Assembly (NCBI RefSeq): GCF_030316855.1
Contig: NZ_JASZYR010000010.1
Location: 124,001 to 188,000 of the forward strand
From: Variovorax sp. J22P240
GTDB lineage: Bacteria > Pseudomonadota > Gammaproteobacteria > Burkholderiales > Burkholderiaceae_C
Direction of reading: 5' to 3'
DNA: 64,000 nucleotides
Positions 1-8,203 of this stretch are shown in pieces (the first letter of the stretch is position 1; the number at the start of each line of letters is the position of its first letter). The notes under the pieces were generated by a model, which was given only the letters and a program-made list of their open reading frames with translations, made no database searches and was not told where the DNA came from. A program made the position numbers and the translations under genes.

Positions 1-590
1 GCGACCACCGGCAGCCTGAGCCGCGCGGCCAACTGCACAGCTGCCACCACGTGGGGCTCGTCTTCAGGGCGCCCGGCGCGTTGCAGTTCGATGTAGAAGC
101 GGTGCGGAAAAAGCCCCGCCAACTGAAGCGCGATCTCGGCAGCACGCTCGGCCTGGCCTTGCAGCAACGGCGCGCCGAGCGGCCCGGCCTGCGCGCCCGA
201 CAACGCGATCAGCCCGCCCTGGAGTTCTTCCAGCCACGCCAGCTTGCAGGCGGCCTGGGCCTGCCCACGGCCGACGTTCTGCGTCCAGGCGCGCGCGAGC
301 AGTTCGGAAAGATGGAGATAGCCTTCCTTGTTCTGCACCAGCAGGACGATGCGCGTCAGCGCGCCCGGCTCGGCACTCAGCCCCTCGACGAAGACCTCGG
401 CGCCCAGCACCGGCTTGACGCCTTTGCCGCGCGCTTCCTTGTAGAACTTGACGGCGCCGAAGAGATTGTTGAGGTCGGTGATCGCCAGCGAAGGCTGGCC
501 GTCGGCCGCGGCAGCCTTGACGACTTCATCGATGCGGTTGGTGCCGTCGACGACGGAAAACTCGGTGTGCAGGCGCAGGTGAACGAACAT
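1..590 (-). CDS. dnaE: DNA polymerase III subunit alpha, N-terminal part (cut by window edge)
   Basis: This is the first 196 residues of the catalytic subunit of the replicative DNA polymerase; the rest lies left of the window. The reading frame opens MFVHLRLHTEFSVVDGTN and continues with ITDLNNLFGAVKFYKEAR and VKPVLGAE, which is the PHP domain that begins bacterial DnaE proteins. I placed the start at the ATG ending at 590 because the conserved FVHLR motif begins there. A TACAAT box lies only six bases upstream, so there is no room for a ribosome binding site and the mRNA may be leaderless. The gene is divergent from trhO. Whether it is the main copy (dnaE1) or the error-prone dnaE2 cannot be settled from the N-terminus alone, but dnaE1 is more likely. 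Confidence 0.9.
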   Translation of the reverse strand, partial: MFVHLRLHTEFSVVDGTNRIDEVVKAAAADGQPSLAITDLNNLFGAVKFYKEARGKGVKPVLGAEVFVEGLSAEPGALTRIVLLVQNKEGYLHLSELLARAWTQNVGRGQAQAACKLAWLEELQGGLIALSGAQAGPLGAPLLQGQAERAAEIALQLAGLFPHRFYIELQRAGRPEDEPHVVAAVQLAARLRLPVV

Positions 591-596
591 CTGCTC

Positions 597-602
597 ATTG
601 TA
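597..602 (-). promoter_or_regulatory. -10 box TACAAT directly before dnaE
   Basis: On the minus strand TACAAT is followed by six bases (GAGCAG) and then the dnaE ATG. Transcription normally starts about seven bases after a -10 box, which would put the first transcribed base at or next to the start codon. No clear -35 box is seen. Confidence 0.45.
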
Positions 603-656
603 GAAAGCGCGACCTCCACGATGTGATCTCGCTCTCCCTAGCTTGCGCGCCCCACC

Positions 657-662
657 TACAAT
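657..662 (+). promoter_or_regulatory. -10 box TACAAT directly before trhO
   Basis: TACAAT is followed by eight bases and then the GTG start of trhO at 671. The geometry is the same as at dnaE on the other strand and suggests a leaderless or nearly leaderless transcript. No convincing -35 element is visible. Confidence 0.45.
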
Positions 663-670
663 CCCGCCCC

Positions 671-1456
671 GTGCAAGAGATTCTGAATATCGCGGCCTAC
701 AAGTTCGTCCCGATCGACGACGCCGCCGAACTGCGTGAAGCGCTTCGTGCGCAGACCCATGCGCTCGCGCTCAAGGGCACGATCCTGATTGCGCCGGAAG
801 GCATCAACCTATTCCTGGCGGGCACGGTGGATTCCGTGCGCGCGTTTCTGGCGACGCTGCGTGCGGATGCGCGCTTCGACGATCTGGAAGCGAAGGAAAG
901 CTGGTCTGCCTCGCAGCCCTTCCGCCGCATGCTCGTGAAACTCAAGCGCGAGATCATCCGCATGGATCATCCCGCCATCCAACCCGCCGCCGGGCGCGCG
1001 CCCGGCGTGGACGCGCCGACGCTCAAGCGCTGGCTCGACCAGGGGCACGATGATGCCGGCAAGCCGGTCGCGCTGCTCGACACTCGAAATGCCTTCGAGG
1101 TCGACTACGGCACTTTCGAAGGCGCCATCGACTGGCGCATCCACAAGTTCACCGAATTCCCCAAAGCTCTGCAGAAACACCGCGACGATCTCGCGGGCAA
1201 GACCGTGGTCAGCTTCTGCACCGGCGGCATCCGATGCGAGAAGGCCGCGATCCTGATGCGGGAAGTCGGCGTGGCTGATGTGCTGCAGCTCGAAGGCGGC
1301 ATCCTCAAGTATTTCGAGGAAGTGGGCGGCTCGCACTACCAGGGCGAGTGCTTCGTCTTTGACGGCCGCGAATCGCTGTCGCCGGACCTGAGGGCGCGCG
1401 CGAGTGGCGTGAGCGCCCGGGCCGCCGAGGACCCGGACATCTCGATCAAGCGTTGA
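671..1456 (+). CDS. trhO: tRNA uridine(34) hydroxylase, rhodanese-like (TrhO/YceA)
   Basis: The family uses oxygen to make 5-hydroxyuridine at the wobble position 34 of some tRNAs, the first step to the cmo5U/mcmo5U modifications. The protein (261 aa) has the usual order: an N-terminal ferredoxin-like half with KGTILIAPEGINLFLAGT, then a rhodanese domain with the active-site loop SFCTGGIRCEKA (catalytic cysteine near residue 183) and LEGGILKYFEEVGG. I chose the GTG at 671 over an in-frame ATG at 623 because the conserved ILNIAAYKFV start follows it, and a TACAAT -10 box lies eight bases upstream, inside what would otherwise be coding sequence. It stands alone, divergent from dnaE and convergent with the next pirin gene. 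Confidence 0.9.
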   Translation: MQEILNIAAYKFVPIDDAAELREALRAQTHALALKGTILIAPEGINLFLAGTVDSVRAFLATLRADARFDDLEAKESWSASQPFRRMLVKLKREIIRMDHPAIQPAAGRAPGVDAPTLKRWLDQGHDDAGKPVALLDTRNAFEVDYGTFEGAIDWRIHKFTEFPKALQKHRDDLAGKTVVSFCTGGIRCEKAAILMREVGVADVLQLEGGILKYFEEVGGSHYQGECFVFDGRESLSPDLRARASGVSARAAEDPDISIKR

Positions 1457-1459
1457 ATT

Positions 1460-2374
1460 TCAGACCGGCGTCGTGCCGGAATCCGCGGGCGCCTGCACCT
1501 GGAAGGGATGGCCGGGCAGCGGGATGAATTCGGTCTCGCCGGGCACGTGGCCCATGCGTTGAGCGGACCAGTCGGCGCCGGCTTCGAGGATGCGATCGCG
1601 CCGGCTCGAAACGAAGTTCCAGGTGATGAAGCGCGGGCCGTCGAGTGGCTCGCCGCCGATCACGACGACGCGGACAGCCGCTTGCGCAGTCAGCACACCG
1701 CCCTCGCCGTCAGGCAGCATCGCCATGGTGTGTTGCGCAACCGGCTCGCCGTCGAGCGATGCCTCGCCGTCGACGGGATAGATCGCCAGTTCCGGCGCCA
1801 GCGCCGGCAATTCGAAACGAGCGCCTGCCGGCAAGGCCAGATCCAGATAGATCGTCTTCGAGAAGGTTGCCACGGGCGAGCGCACCCCAAAAGCCTCGCC
1901 CACGAGCACGCGGACCTGCACACCTTGCAGGTCGAGCGACGGGATGTCCGCCGCGGCCGTGTGCGCAAAGCTGGGTTCGACCTCCTCGTGCGCCTGCGGC
2001 AAGGCGGCCCAGAGCTGCAGACCGTGGTTGACGTAGGTCGCATCGAGCAAGCGCTCTGGCTTGCGCTCGGAGTGCACGATGCCGCGCCCGGCGGTCATCC
2101 AGTTGATCGCGCCGGGACGGATTTCCTGCACGCTGCCGAGGCTGTCGCGATGCATCATCGCGCCCTCGAAAAGATAGGTCACGGTCGCGAGGCCGATGTG
2201 CGGATGAGGCCGCACGTCATGCTCCGAGCCGGGCTGCTCGGTCGCCGGCCCGAAGTGGTCGAAGAACACGAAGGGCCCCACAGAACGCCGCTTCGCCGCC
2301 GGCAGCAGGCGCCGGACCTTGAAGCCCCCACCTAAGTCCTTGTCATGCGGTTGCAGCAGCAGTGGTGCGGTCAT
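1460..2374 (-). CDS. Pirin family protein, long type
   Basis: A 304-residue bicupin of the pirin family. The N-terminal cupin carries the metal-site pattern HPHIGLATVTYLFEG (two His) and GIVHSERKPE (His and Glu), and KRRSVGPFVFFDHFGP is the usual opening. Family members act as quercetinases or as redox-sensing iron proteins; the real substrate here is unknown. It is the last of four minus-strand genes (pirin, DoxX, flavodoxin-like, this one) that face a LysR gene. The spacing to the flavodoxin-like gene is 21 bases, so they are probably co-transcribed. Its stop lies three bases from the stop of trhO on the other strand. Confidence 0.88.
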   Translation of the reverse strand: MTAPLLLQPHDKDLGGGFKVRRLLPAAKRRSVGPFVFFDHFGPATEQPGSEHDVRPHPHIGLATVTYLFEGAMMHRDSLGSVQEIRPGAINWMTAGRGIVHSERKPERLLDATYVNHGLQLWAALPQAHEEVEPSFAHTAAADIPSLDLQGVQVRVLVGEAFGVRSPVATFSKTIYLDLALPAGARFELPALAPELAIYPVDGEASLDGEPVAQHTMAMLPDGEGGVLTAQAAVRVVVIGGEPLDGPRFITWNFVSSRRDRILEAGADWSAQRMGHVPGETEFIPLPGHPFQVQAPADSGTTPV

Positions 2375-2395
2375 CGTGGTACTCCGTGGGACGAT

Positions 2396-2956
2396 TCAGT
2401 GATTCGGGGTGCGTGATGTTGCCACCTCAGCTACACGCTCGCCGAACGCGCGCGCGGTGTCGAGGTCACCACGCGCCATCTCGGCCGGGCTCGCATCGGT
2501 AGGCGAGGTGGTCAGCAGGCCGTTGTAGCCGCCGACGTAGTTGATCGAATCGCGCTTCGCCGCCTTGTCGTTGCTCGGCATGATCCCGAGGCTGACCCAG
2601 AGGCCGCCGTGCTGCATGGCGAGGTGCCAGAGATAAGTGAGCGTCGCGTCCTTGTCACCGTTCATGGCGGCGCTGTTGCTGAAGCCGGCGAAGAGCTTGT
2701 CCTTCCAGCCCTGCTTGAACCAGACCTTGGACGATGCGTCCGCGAATTTCTTGAACTGCCAGCTCGCTCCGCCCATGTAGGTGGGCGAGCCGAAGATGAT
2801 CGCGTCGGCGCCGGCGAGCATTTCCCAGCCGTGCGCCGGCAGATTGCCGTCGGCATCGATCGCCAGCAGATGCGCGCCGGCCCCTTCGGCCACCGCCTGG
2901 GCAACGCGCTGGGTGTGCCCGTAGCCCGAATGAAAAACGACAACGATGTCAGCCAT
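2396..2956 (-). CDS. Flavodoxin-type NAD(P)H:quinone oxidoreductase
   Basis: A 186-residue flavodoxin-fold protein. The FMN phosphate loop HSGYGHTQRVA lies at residues 9-19, and GSPTYMGGASWQFKKF is the loop that holds the isoalloxazine ring. It resembles the WrbA/NADPH-dependent FMN reductase group, which reduce quinones by two electrons and so avoid semiquinone radicals. A ribosome binding site (AGGAAG) sits five bases before the ATG. The neighbours (two pirins, DoxX, LysR) fit a quinone or electrophile stress unit. The exact quinone or nitro substrate cannot be told. Confidence 0.85.
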   Translation of the reverse strand: MADIVVVFHSGYGHTQRVAQAVAEGAGAHLLAIDADGNLPAHGWEMLAGADAIIFGSPTYMGGASWQFKKFADASSKVWFKQGWKDKLFAGFSNSAAMNGDKDATLTYLWHLAMQHGGLWVSLGIMPSNDKAAKRDSINYVGGYNGLLTTSPTDASPAEMARGDLDTARAFGERVAEVATSRTPNH

Positions 2957-3007
2957 CGATACTTCCTAGTCAATGAATCGCCGCATCCTACGGCGTCTCA
3001 AGCCAGA

Positions 3008-3092
3008 AACGCCACGGACCAGCTTGGCCGGTCCGCAGGCGTTGCCCCCTGAAAGGGGGTGGGCGGCCACACGAAGTGGGCAAGCCTGGGGG
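3008..3092 (-). repeat. Dispersed 85-base structured intergenic repeat, copy A
   Basis: Read on the minus strand it starts with CCCCCAGGCTTGCCCACTTC directly after the DoxX stop codon, continues with a CCCCC...GGGGG hairpin, and ends in a longer hairpin closed by AACGCC/GGCGTT. Three more copies of nearly the same length lie at 14619, 22732 and 27383. It fills most of the gap between DoxX and the flavodoxin-like gene. Confidence 0.85.
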
Positions 3093-3530
3093 TTATCTCC
3101 GGTCCAGGCTGAACCGACCAGCGCCGAGAGCGGCAATCGCGAGCAGGCCACCGGCGATCGCAATGTTCTTGAAGAACATCAGCTGGTTGACGTACGCCTT
3201 GTCGGCAGGCATGGCCCAGTAGTTGTGGAAGAACACAGCCGTCGCAACCGTGAACACGGCCAGGATGATGGACACGATGCGCGTCTTGTAGCCGACGAGA
3301 AGCAACAGGCCGAGTCCGAGTTCGACGGCGATCGCGATGACCGCGCCGAGCGCCGGCAGCGGCAGGCCGACTGCGCCGATGTATCCGACGACGCCAGCGA
3401 ACCCGCTGATCTTGCCGAAGCCGGCGGGCACGAAGAGCAACGCGATCAGTACGCGACCAATGAGTGCCAGCGTGTCTTGCGCAGCGCCTGCGGTTGCCGG
3501 AGCGGCGTAGTTTGCGGTGGTGGTGGACAT
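3093..3530 (-). CDS. DoxX family membrane protein
   Basis: A 145-residue inner-membrane protein with four hydrophobic segments. The stretch TLALIGRVLIALLFVPAG followed by GFAGVVGYIGAVGLPLPALG is the typical DoxX (PF07681) start. DoxX proteins are small quinone-linked membrane proteins; some work with thiosulfate oxidation, others in thiol and oxidative stress. Here it sits between a pirin and a flavodoxin-type quinone reductase under a LysR gene, which favours the stress role. Its stop codon touches repeat copy A, so the hairpins of that repeat would form the 3' end or an intercistronic part of its transcript. Confidence 0.87.
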   Translation of the reverse strand: MSTTTANYAAPATAGAAQDTLALIGRVLIALLFVPAGFGKISGFAGVVGYIGAVGLPLPALGAVIAIAVELGLGLLLLVGYKTRIVSIILAVFTVATAVFFHNYWAMPADKAYVNQLMFFKNIAIAGGLLAIAALGAGRFSLDRR

Positions 3531-3569
3531 GGGATTTACTCCTGGGTTGAAAAAATAGGTTGCGCGGCT

Positions 3570-4271
3570 TCAGGCCGCGAGGTCGAACACGAGCACTTCG
3601 GCATTCTTGCCGGCGCCGAGCGTCAGTTGCGATTCGCCTTCGAGCAAGGCCGCATCGCCGGTAGCGAGCTTCGTGCCATTGGCCTCGAGCTCGCCGCGCA
3701 CCAGGTGCACGTAGCTCTTGCGCTTCGGGTCGAGCGTCAGGCTGGCCTTCTCGTCGCCATCGAGCAGCCCTGCGAAGAGGCGCGCGTCGGCATGCACGAG
3801 CACCGAGCCGTCCGCGCCGTCGGGCGATGCGACCAGCCGCAGCTTGCCGCGCTTCTCGGCTTCGGGGAACGTCTTCTGCTCATAGCCCGGAGCGATGCCG
3901 CGCACGTTCGGCTCGATCCAGATCTGCAGGAAGTGCGTGGTCTCGTCGGCCTTGTGGTTGAACTCGCTGTGCATCACGCCACGGCCCGCGCTCATGCGCT
4001 GCACGTCGCCCGGAGGAATGGATTCGACATTGCCCATGCTGTCCTTGTGAGCGAGCTCCCCGGACAGCACGTAGCTGATGATTTCCATGTCCTTGTGGCC
4101 GTGGGTGCCGAAGCCGGCGCCCGCGGCGACGCGATCTTCGTTGATCACGCGCAGATTGCCGAAACCCATGTGGGCCGGGTCGTAGTACCCCGCAAAGGAG
4201 AAGCTGTGGAAGGAGCGCAGCCAGCCGTGATCGGCATAACCGCGTTCCTGGGATTTGCGGACTTGCAACAT
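3570..4271 (-). CDS. Pirin family protein, YhhW-like short type
   Basis: A 233-residue pirin. The metal-binding residues are visible in FGTHGHKDMEIISYVLSG (two His) and GRGVMHSEFNHK (His and Glu). The short length and the opening MLQVRKSQERGYADHGWL match the YhhW group, which can act as quercetin 2,3-dioxygenase. I chose the ATG ending at 4271 because AGGAG lies seven bases upstream and the family's conserved start follows; an upstream in-frame start would run into the LysR promoter region. First gene of the set pirin-DoxX-flavodoxin-pirin, and divergent from the LysR gene, its probable regulator. Confidence 0.88.
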   Translation of the reverse strand: MLQVRKSQERGYADHGWLRSFHSFSFAGYYDPAHMGFGNLRVINEDRVAAGAGFGTHGHKDMEIISYVLSGELAHKDSMGNVESIPPGDVQRMSAGRGVMHSEFNHKADETTHFLQIWIEPNVRGIAPGYEQKTFPEAEKRGKLRLVASPDGADGSVLVHADARLFAGLLDGDEKASLTLDPKRKSYVHLVRGELEANGTKLATGDAALLEGESQLTLGAGKNAEVLVFDLAA

Positions 4272-4370
4272 CGTTGAACTCCTGCCCTCGCCTAGAGGGC
4301 TCTTCGAATGCCGCGCCCTGTGCGCAGCGGATGTATGGAACTTTAGGGCGGCAGACCTGGGGCAAAAGCA

Positions 4371-4387
4371 ATGCCGTTTGATGGCAT
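4371..4387. promoter_or_regulatory. Probable LysR-type operator between pirin and lysR
   Basis: A 17-bp interrupted palindrome ATGCC-N7-GGCAT fits the LysR box pattern (T-N11-A). It lies in the 145-base divergent region, 30 bases before the LysR start and 100 bases before the pirin start, where autoregulation plus activation would be expected. No binding data; the call is by pattern and place. Confidence 0.4.
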
Positions 4388-4416
4388 CATTCAATTTTTT
4401 TGATCAATCGGCCACC

Positions 4417-5370
4417 ATGCCCACTGCTCGCGATGTCCTGACACCCGATGCGCTGTCGATGCTGCAGACCGTGGCGAGCACCGGCAGCTTTGCCGCCGCG
4501 GCCCGGGCGCTGAACGTGGTGCCGAGCGCATTGAGCTACCGAGTGCGGCTGATCGAGGACGCGCTGGACGTGCTGCTGTTCGACCGCAGCGGCCGGCAGG
4601 CACGCGTGACGGAGGCCGGCCAGGAACTGTTGCGCGAGGCCTCGCGGCTGCTGGGCGAAATCGATTCGGTGGCCAACCGCGTCAAGCGCGTGGCCACGGG
4701 CTGGGAGCCGATGCTCACGATCGCGGTCGACAGCGTCATCGCGCGCGACCCGCTGCTCGATCTCGTGAACTCCTTCTACGCGCTCGAGCCGCCGACACGC
4801 CTCAAGCTGCGCGACGAAACGCTGCTGGGCACCATCGAGGCGCTGACCTCCGGCGAGGCCGACCTCGCGGTCGGTGCGGTGCTCGACGCAGCCAGCCTGG
4901 CCTTCACCGCGACGGGCATCCGCAGCCGTCCGCTGGGGGAACTGGCCTTCGTCTACGCCGTCGCCCCGCACCATCCGCTGGCACGGATGGAGGAACCGCT
5001 GAGCGACGAAGTGCTGCGCCAGTACCGTGCCGTGGCCGCCGCCGATTCATCGCGCGCGGGCCCGAGCATGACCGTCAATCTGGTGGGCGGCCAGGATGTG
5101 CTGACCGTGCCGACCATGCAGGCCAAGCTGGCGGCGCAGCTTCACGGGTTGGGCGGCGGTTTCCTGCCGGAGCCGATGGCGCGCCCGTACATCGAAGCGG
5201 GTCACCTGGTCGAACGACGCACCGAGCGCGTTCCGCCCGTCGCCACCATGCATTGCGCGTGGCGCGTTCGCACAGCCGGCCAGCCAGGCCGGGGAATGCA
5301 ATGGTGGCTGGAGCAGTTCGAACACGAAGGTACGCGTCGCGCCCTCCTGGAGCGCCACCGCGGAAGATGA
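4417..5370 (+). CDS. LysR family transcriptional regulator
   Basis: A 317-residue LysR protein. The N-terminal winged helix-turn-helix reads MLQTVASTGSFAAAARALNV then SALSYRVRLIEDALDVLLF, and the substrate-binding domain follows from about residue 95. I used the ATG at 4417, just before the DNA-binding domain; an ATG at 4381 would add 12 residues and run into the palindrome. It is divergent from the pirin-DoxX-flavodoxin-pirin set and most likely controls it. The ligand is unknown; the target genes suggest a quinone, flavonoid or other electrophile. Confidence 0.88.
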   Translation: MPTARDVLTPDALSMLQTVASTGSFAAAARALNVVPSALSYRVRLIEDALDVLLFDRSGRQARVTEAGQELLREASRLLGEIDSVANRVKRVATGWEPMLTIAVDSVIARDPLLDLVNSFYALEPPTRLKLRDETLLGTIEALTSGEADLAVGAVLDAASLAFTATGIRSRPLGELAFVYAVAPHHPLARMEEPLSDEVLRQYRAVAAADSSRAGPSMTVNLVGGQDVLTVPTMQAKLAAQLHGLGGGFLPEPMARPYIEAGHLVERRTERVPPVATMHCAWRVRTAGQPGRGMQWWLEQFEHEGTRRALLERHRGR

Positions 5371-5443
5371 CCAGGCGGCGCCGGCCGATGAGGCCGCCAA
5401 CCCGGTTAGAGTGCTTCGACTGCCACACCAACATGAGACTGCC

Positions 5444-6514
5444 ATGACCATTCGACCTGTCGCCGACCGTCACCGATCCACCGCATCGCGCCATTTCGCC
5501 GTCATCGGCGCGGGCATCGCCGGTGTGGCATGCGCCCGCACGCTGCTTCAGGCGGGGCACCGCGTCACCGTGTTCGAGCGCGAAGTCGGCGCGGGCGGCC
5601 GCATGGCGAGCGAATCGACGCCCTTCGGCCGGTTCGACAGCGGCGCCCAGTACTTCACCGTCCGCGACCCCCGCTTTGCGCGCGCGCTCGAAACCGCGCC
5701 CAAGGTGTGCAAGCCCTGGAGCGCGAACCTCGTGCGCGTGCTCGACGCGCACGGCCGCGTCGCCGAAGCCGCCCTGCCCGCGCTCGAACCGCATTGGGTC
5801 GCGCAGCCCGGCATGGATGCGCTGGTCGCGAATTGGTCGGTGCCGCTGGGCGATTCGCTCGTCACGCAAACGCAAGTGACCCACATCGAACGCGACGCAC
5901 TCGACGCCAAGCGCTGGCAGTTGCGCACCGCGGGCGTCGACGATTCGACGCATGTCTATTCAGGTTTCGACACGGTGCTGCTGGCAGTGCCGCCGTCCCG
6001 TACGCGCGCCCTGCTGGACAACGGCAAGCATTCGCAGGAGATCAGCCAGAAGATCGAAGCGGTGCGCATCGCTCCGTGCTGGACCTTGATGATCGCCTTC
6101 CCCCAGGCCAACCAGCCGACCATGTCGCACCTGGGCCCGCAGTGGAATGCCGCGCGCAGCACGCACCACCGCGTGGCATGGCTCGCCCGCGAATCGTCCA
6201 AGCCCGGCCGCGACCGCATCGAGCGCTGGACCCTGCAGGCCAGCGCAGCCTGGTCGCAGGAACATCTGCGCGACGATGCGCCGAGAGTCGAAGCCAAGCT
6301 CCTGCGCGCCTTCGCCGAGATCACCGGCATCCGCGCCGAACCTTCGCACGCACAGGCACGCTGCTGGGCGGAGGCACAGACGCAAATACCCGTCGGCAAG
6401 CCGCATCTGTGGGACGCCAAGGCACGCATCGGCGTCGCTGGCGACTGGTGCACGGGGCACCGGGTCGAGGATGCTTTCCTGTCGGGTCTCACCCTGGCGC
6501 TCAAGGTAGCTTGA
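5444..6514 (+). CDS. NAD(P)/FAD-dependent oxidoreductase, renalase-like
   Basis: A 356-residue flavoprotein. The FAD dinucleotide-binding motif VIGAGIAGVACARTL lies near residues 19-33, and FEREVGAGGRMAS holds the second FAD contact. The C-terminal GVAGDWCTGHRVEDAFLSG is the second FAD-binding part common to renalase and monoamine-oxidase-like proteins. Bacterial renalases oxidise wrongly reduced (2- or 6-dihydro) NAD(P), but many relatives are uncharacterised, so the substrate is open. The start is the ATG at 5444, just before the Rossmann fold. It lies 73 bases after the LysR gene and 16 bases before gluQ, so it may share the transcript with gluQ and trmB. Confidence 0.8.
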   Translation: MTIRPVADRHRSTASRHFAVIGAGIAGVACARTLLQAGHRVTVFEREVGAGGRMASESTPFGRFDSGAQYFTVRDPRFARALETAPKVCKPWSANLVRVLDAHGRVAEAALPALEPHWVAQPGMDALVANWSVPLGDSLVTQTQVTHIERDALDAKRWQLRTAGVDDSTHVYSGFDTVLLAVPPSRTRALLDNGKHSQEISQKIEAVRIAPCWTLMIAFPQANQPTMSHLGPQWNAARSTHHRVAWLARESSKPGRDRIERWTLQASAAWSQEHLRDDAPRVEAKLLRAFAEITGIRAEPSHAQARCWAEAQTQIPVGKPHLWDAKARIGVAGDWCTGHRVEDAFLSGLTLALKVA

Positions 6515-6530
6515 CGCCCCTCCCGCGGTG

Positions 6531-7445
6531 ATGCTTCGGATCGGCCGGTTCGCACCCTCGCCCACCGGGCCGCTGCACGCCGGGTCATTGGTGGCCGCGC
6601 TCGCCAGTTGGCTGGATGTGCGAGCGACGGGTCCGCAGGCCCGTTGGCTGGTGCGGATCGAGGATGCCGATACCGAGCGCTGCCTGCCTGGCATGGGAGA
6701 GGAAATTCTCCGGCAGCTCGCCGCGTGCGGATTGACGCCTGACGATACGCCCGTCTGGCAGACCCGGCGCACCGGGCCCTACGAACGGGCGCTCGACAAG
6801 CTCAAGGCCGCGCAGTTGGCCTACCCCTGCGGCTGTTCGCGCAAGGACATCGACGAGGCGCTCGCGCGCAGCGGCATCGTGCATGCGCGCCACGGCGAGC
6901 GCATCTACCCGGGCACCTGCCGCGACGGACTGCACGGAAAGCCGGCGCGTGCATGGCGCTTTGCCGTCGCCAAGTTCGAGGCCGACAGGAAATCGACCGG
7001 CCTGCACTGGGCCGACCGCCGCCTCGGCAGCCAGGCGCAGAACGTGACGAACGAGGTCGGCGACTTCGTGCTCAAGCGCGCCGACGGCCCCTGGGCCTAT
7101 CAACTCGCGGTCGTGGTCGATGACGCCGATCAGGGCGTGACCGACGTCGTGCGTGGCGAAGACCTGGCGGACAACACTGCGCGCCAGATCCTCCTTCAGC
7201 AAGCGCTTCGCGTACCCACGCCGAGCTACCTGCACACACCCCTGGTGCGGGGCGCCGATGGCGACAAGCTCTCCAAGCAGAACGGCGCAACACCGCTGAC
7301 GACCGCCACATCGGCGGATGCGCTGGCCGCCCTGAACTCGGCGGCGCAGGTGCTGGGTTTGACCGCCGCGGGAACCTCATCGACCGCCGAAGCGCTCGCG
7401 ACCTGGGTGCCTCAGTGGCGCGAACTCTACAATCCGCGGCCGTGA
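6531..7445 (+). CDS. gluQ: Glutamyl-Q tRNA(Asp) synthetase
   Basis: A 304-residue shortened glutamyl-tRNA synthetase without the anticodon-binding domain. It attaches glutamate to the queuosine at position 34 of tRNA-Asp. Seen in the sequence: GRFAPSPTGPLHAGSLVAAL with the HIGH-type motif HAGS (16-19), the zinc site C100, C102, Y126 and C130, and the KMSKS-type loop KLSKQNG near the C-terminus. A GTG lies directly before the chosen ATG and could also be used. Its stop overlaps the trmB start (TGATG), so the two tRNA-modification genes are translationally coupled. Confidence 0.93.
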   Translation: MLRIGRFAPSPTGPLHAGSLVAALASWLDVRATGPQARWLVRIEDADTERCLPGMGEEILRQLAACGLTPDDTPVWQTRRTGPYERALDKLKAAQLAYPCGCSRKDIDEALARSGIVHARHGERIYPGTCRDGLHGKPARAWRFAVAKFEADRKSTGLHWADRRLGSQAQNVTNEVGDFVLKRADGPWAYQLAVVVDDADQGVTDVVRGEDLADNTARQILLQQALRVPTPSYLHTPLVRGADGDKLSKQNGATPLTTATSADALAALNSAAQVLGLTAAGTSSTAEALATWVPQWRELYNPRP

Positions 7446-8194
7446 TGACCAGCCCCACTACCGACCTCCCCCGCGATCCGCCGGACGACATGCCCGCCGG
7501 CGACAAACCCACTGGCGAGGCGCATCCGCTCCATCGCCGCCTGAAAAGCTTCGTCAAGCGCGGCGGCCGCACGACCGAGGGCCAGGCCCGGGCCTATGAG
7601 CAATTCGGGCCGCAGTTCCTGCTGCCCTACCGCGCCGCGCCGCTCCACTTCGAAGCGACCTTCGGCCGCAATGCGCCCACCATCCTGGAGATCGGTTTCG
7701 GCATGGGCGAGGCCACAGCGCACATCGCCGCACTGATGCCGGAAAAGAACTTCCTCTGCTGCGAAGTGCACGAGCCCGGCGTCGGCGCGCTGCTCAAGCG
7801 CATCGGCGAGCAGAACCTGCAAAACATCCGCATCTGCGCGCATGACGCCGTCGATGTGCTGGACCACATGCTGCAGCCTGCGACGCTGGCCGGCGTGCAC
7901 GTGTTCTTTCCGGACCCGTGGCACAAGACGCGGCACAACAAGCGCCGGCTGATCCAGTCACCCTTCGTTCGCAAGCTGGCGGAACGACTGGCGCCCGGCG
8001 GCTACTTGCATTGCGCCACCGACTGGCAACCCTACGCCGAACAGATGCTCGAAGTGCTTTCGCAAGAGCCGCTGCTGCGCAACACGGCCGAGGCCTATGC
8101 GCCCAAGCCGGCTTATCGCCCGCTCACCAAGTTCGAGAACCGCGGTCTCAAACTCGGCCACGGCGTGTGGGACGTGGTGTTCGAACGCGTCTGA
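7445..8194 (+). CDS. trmB: tRNA (guanine(46)-N7)-methyltransferase
   Basis: A 249-residue SAM-dependent methyltransferase that makes m7G46 in the variable loop of tRNAs. The SAM motif EIGFGMGEATAHIAAL, the family signature FPDPWHKTRHNKRRLI and the C-terminal TKFENRGLKLGHGVWDV are all present. The N-terminus has a proline-rich stretch of about 35 residues before the conserved part, common in beta-proteobacteria. The ATG overlaps the gluQ stop by one base, which decides the start. It ends nine bases before the stop of the zinc-ribbon gene on the other strand. Confidence 0.94.
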   Translation: MTSPTTDLPRDPPDDMPAGDKPTGEAHPLHRRLKSFVKRGGRTTEGQARAYEQFGPQFLLPYRAAPLHFEATFGRNAPTILEIGFGMGEATAHIAALMPEKNFLCCEVHEPGVGALLKRIGEQNLQNIRICAHDAVDVLDHMLQPATLAGVHVFFPDPWHKTRHNKRRLIQSPFVRKLAERLAPGGYLHCATDWQPYAEQMLEVLSQEPLLRNTAEAYAPKPAYRPLTKFENRGLKLGHGVWDVVFERV

Positions 8195-8203
8195 GCATCG
8201 AGC

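Noticed and set aside
7428..7433. TACAAT box before trmB
   Set aside because: It lies inside the coding end of gluQ (part of the LYNP codons), 11 bases before the trmB ATG, and trmB is already coupled to gluQ by overlap.
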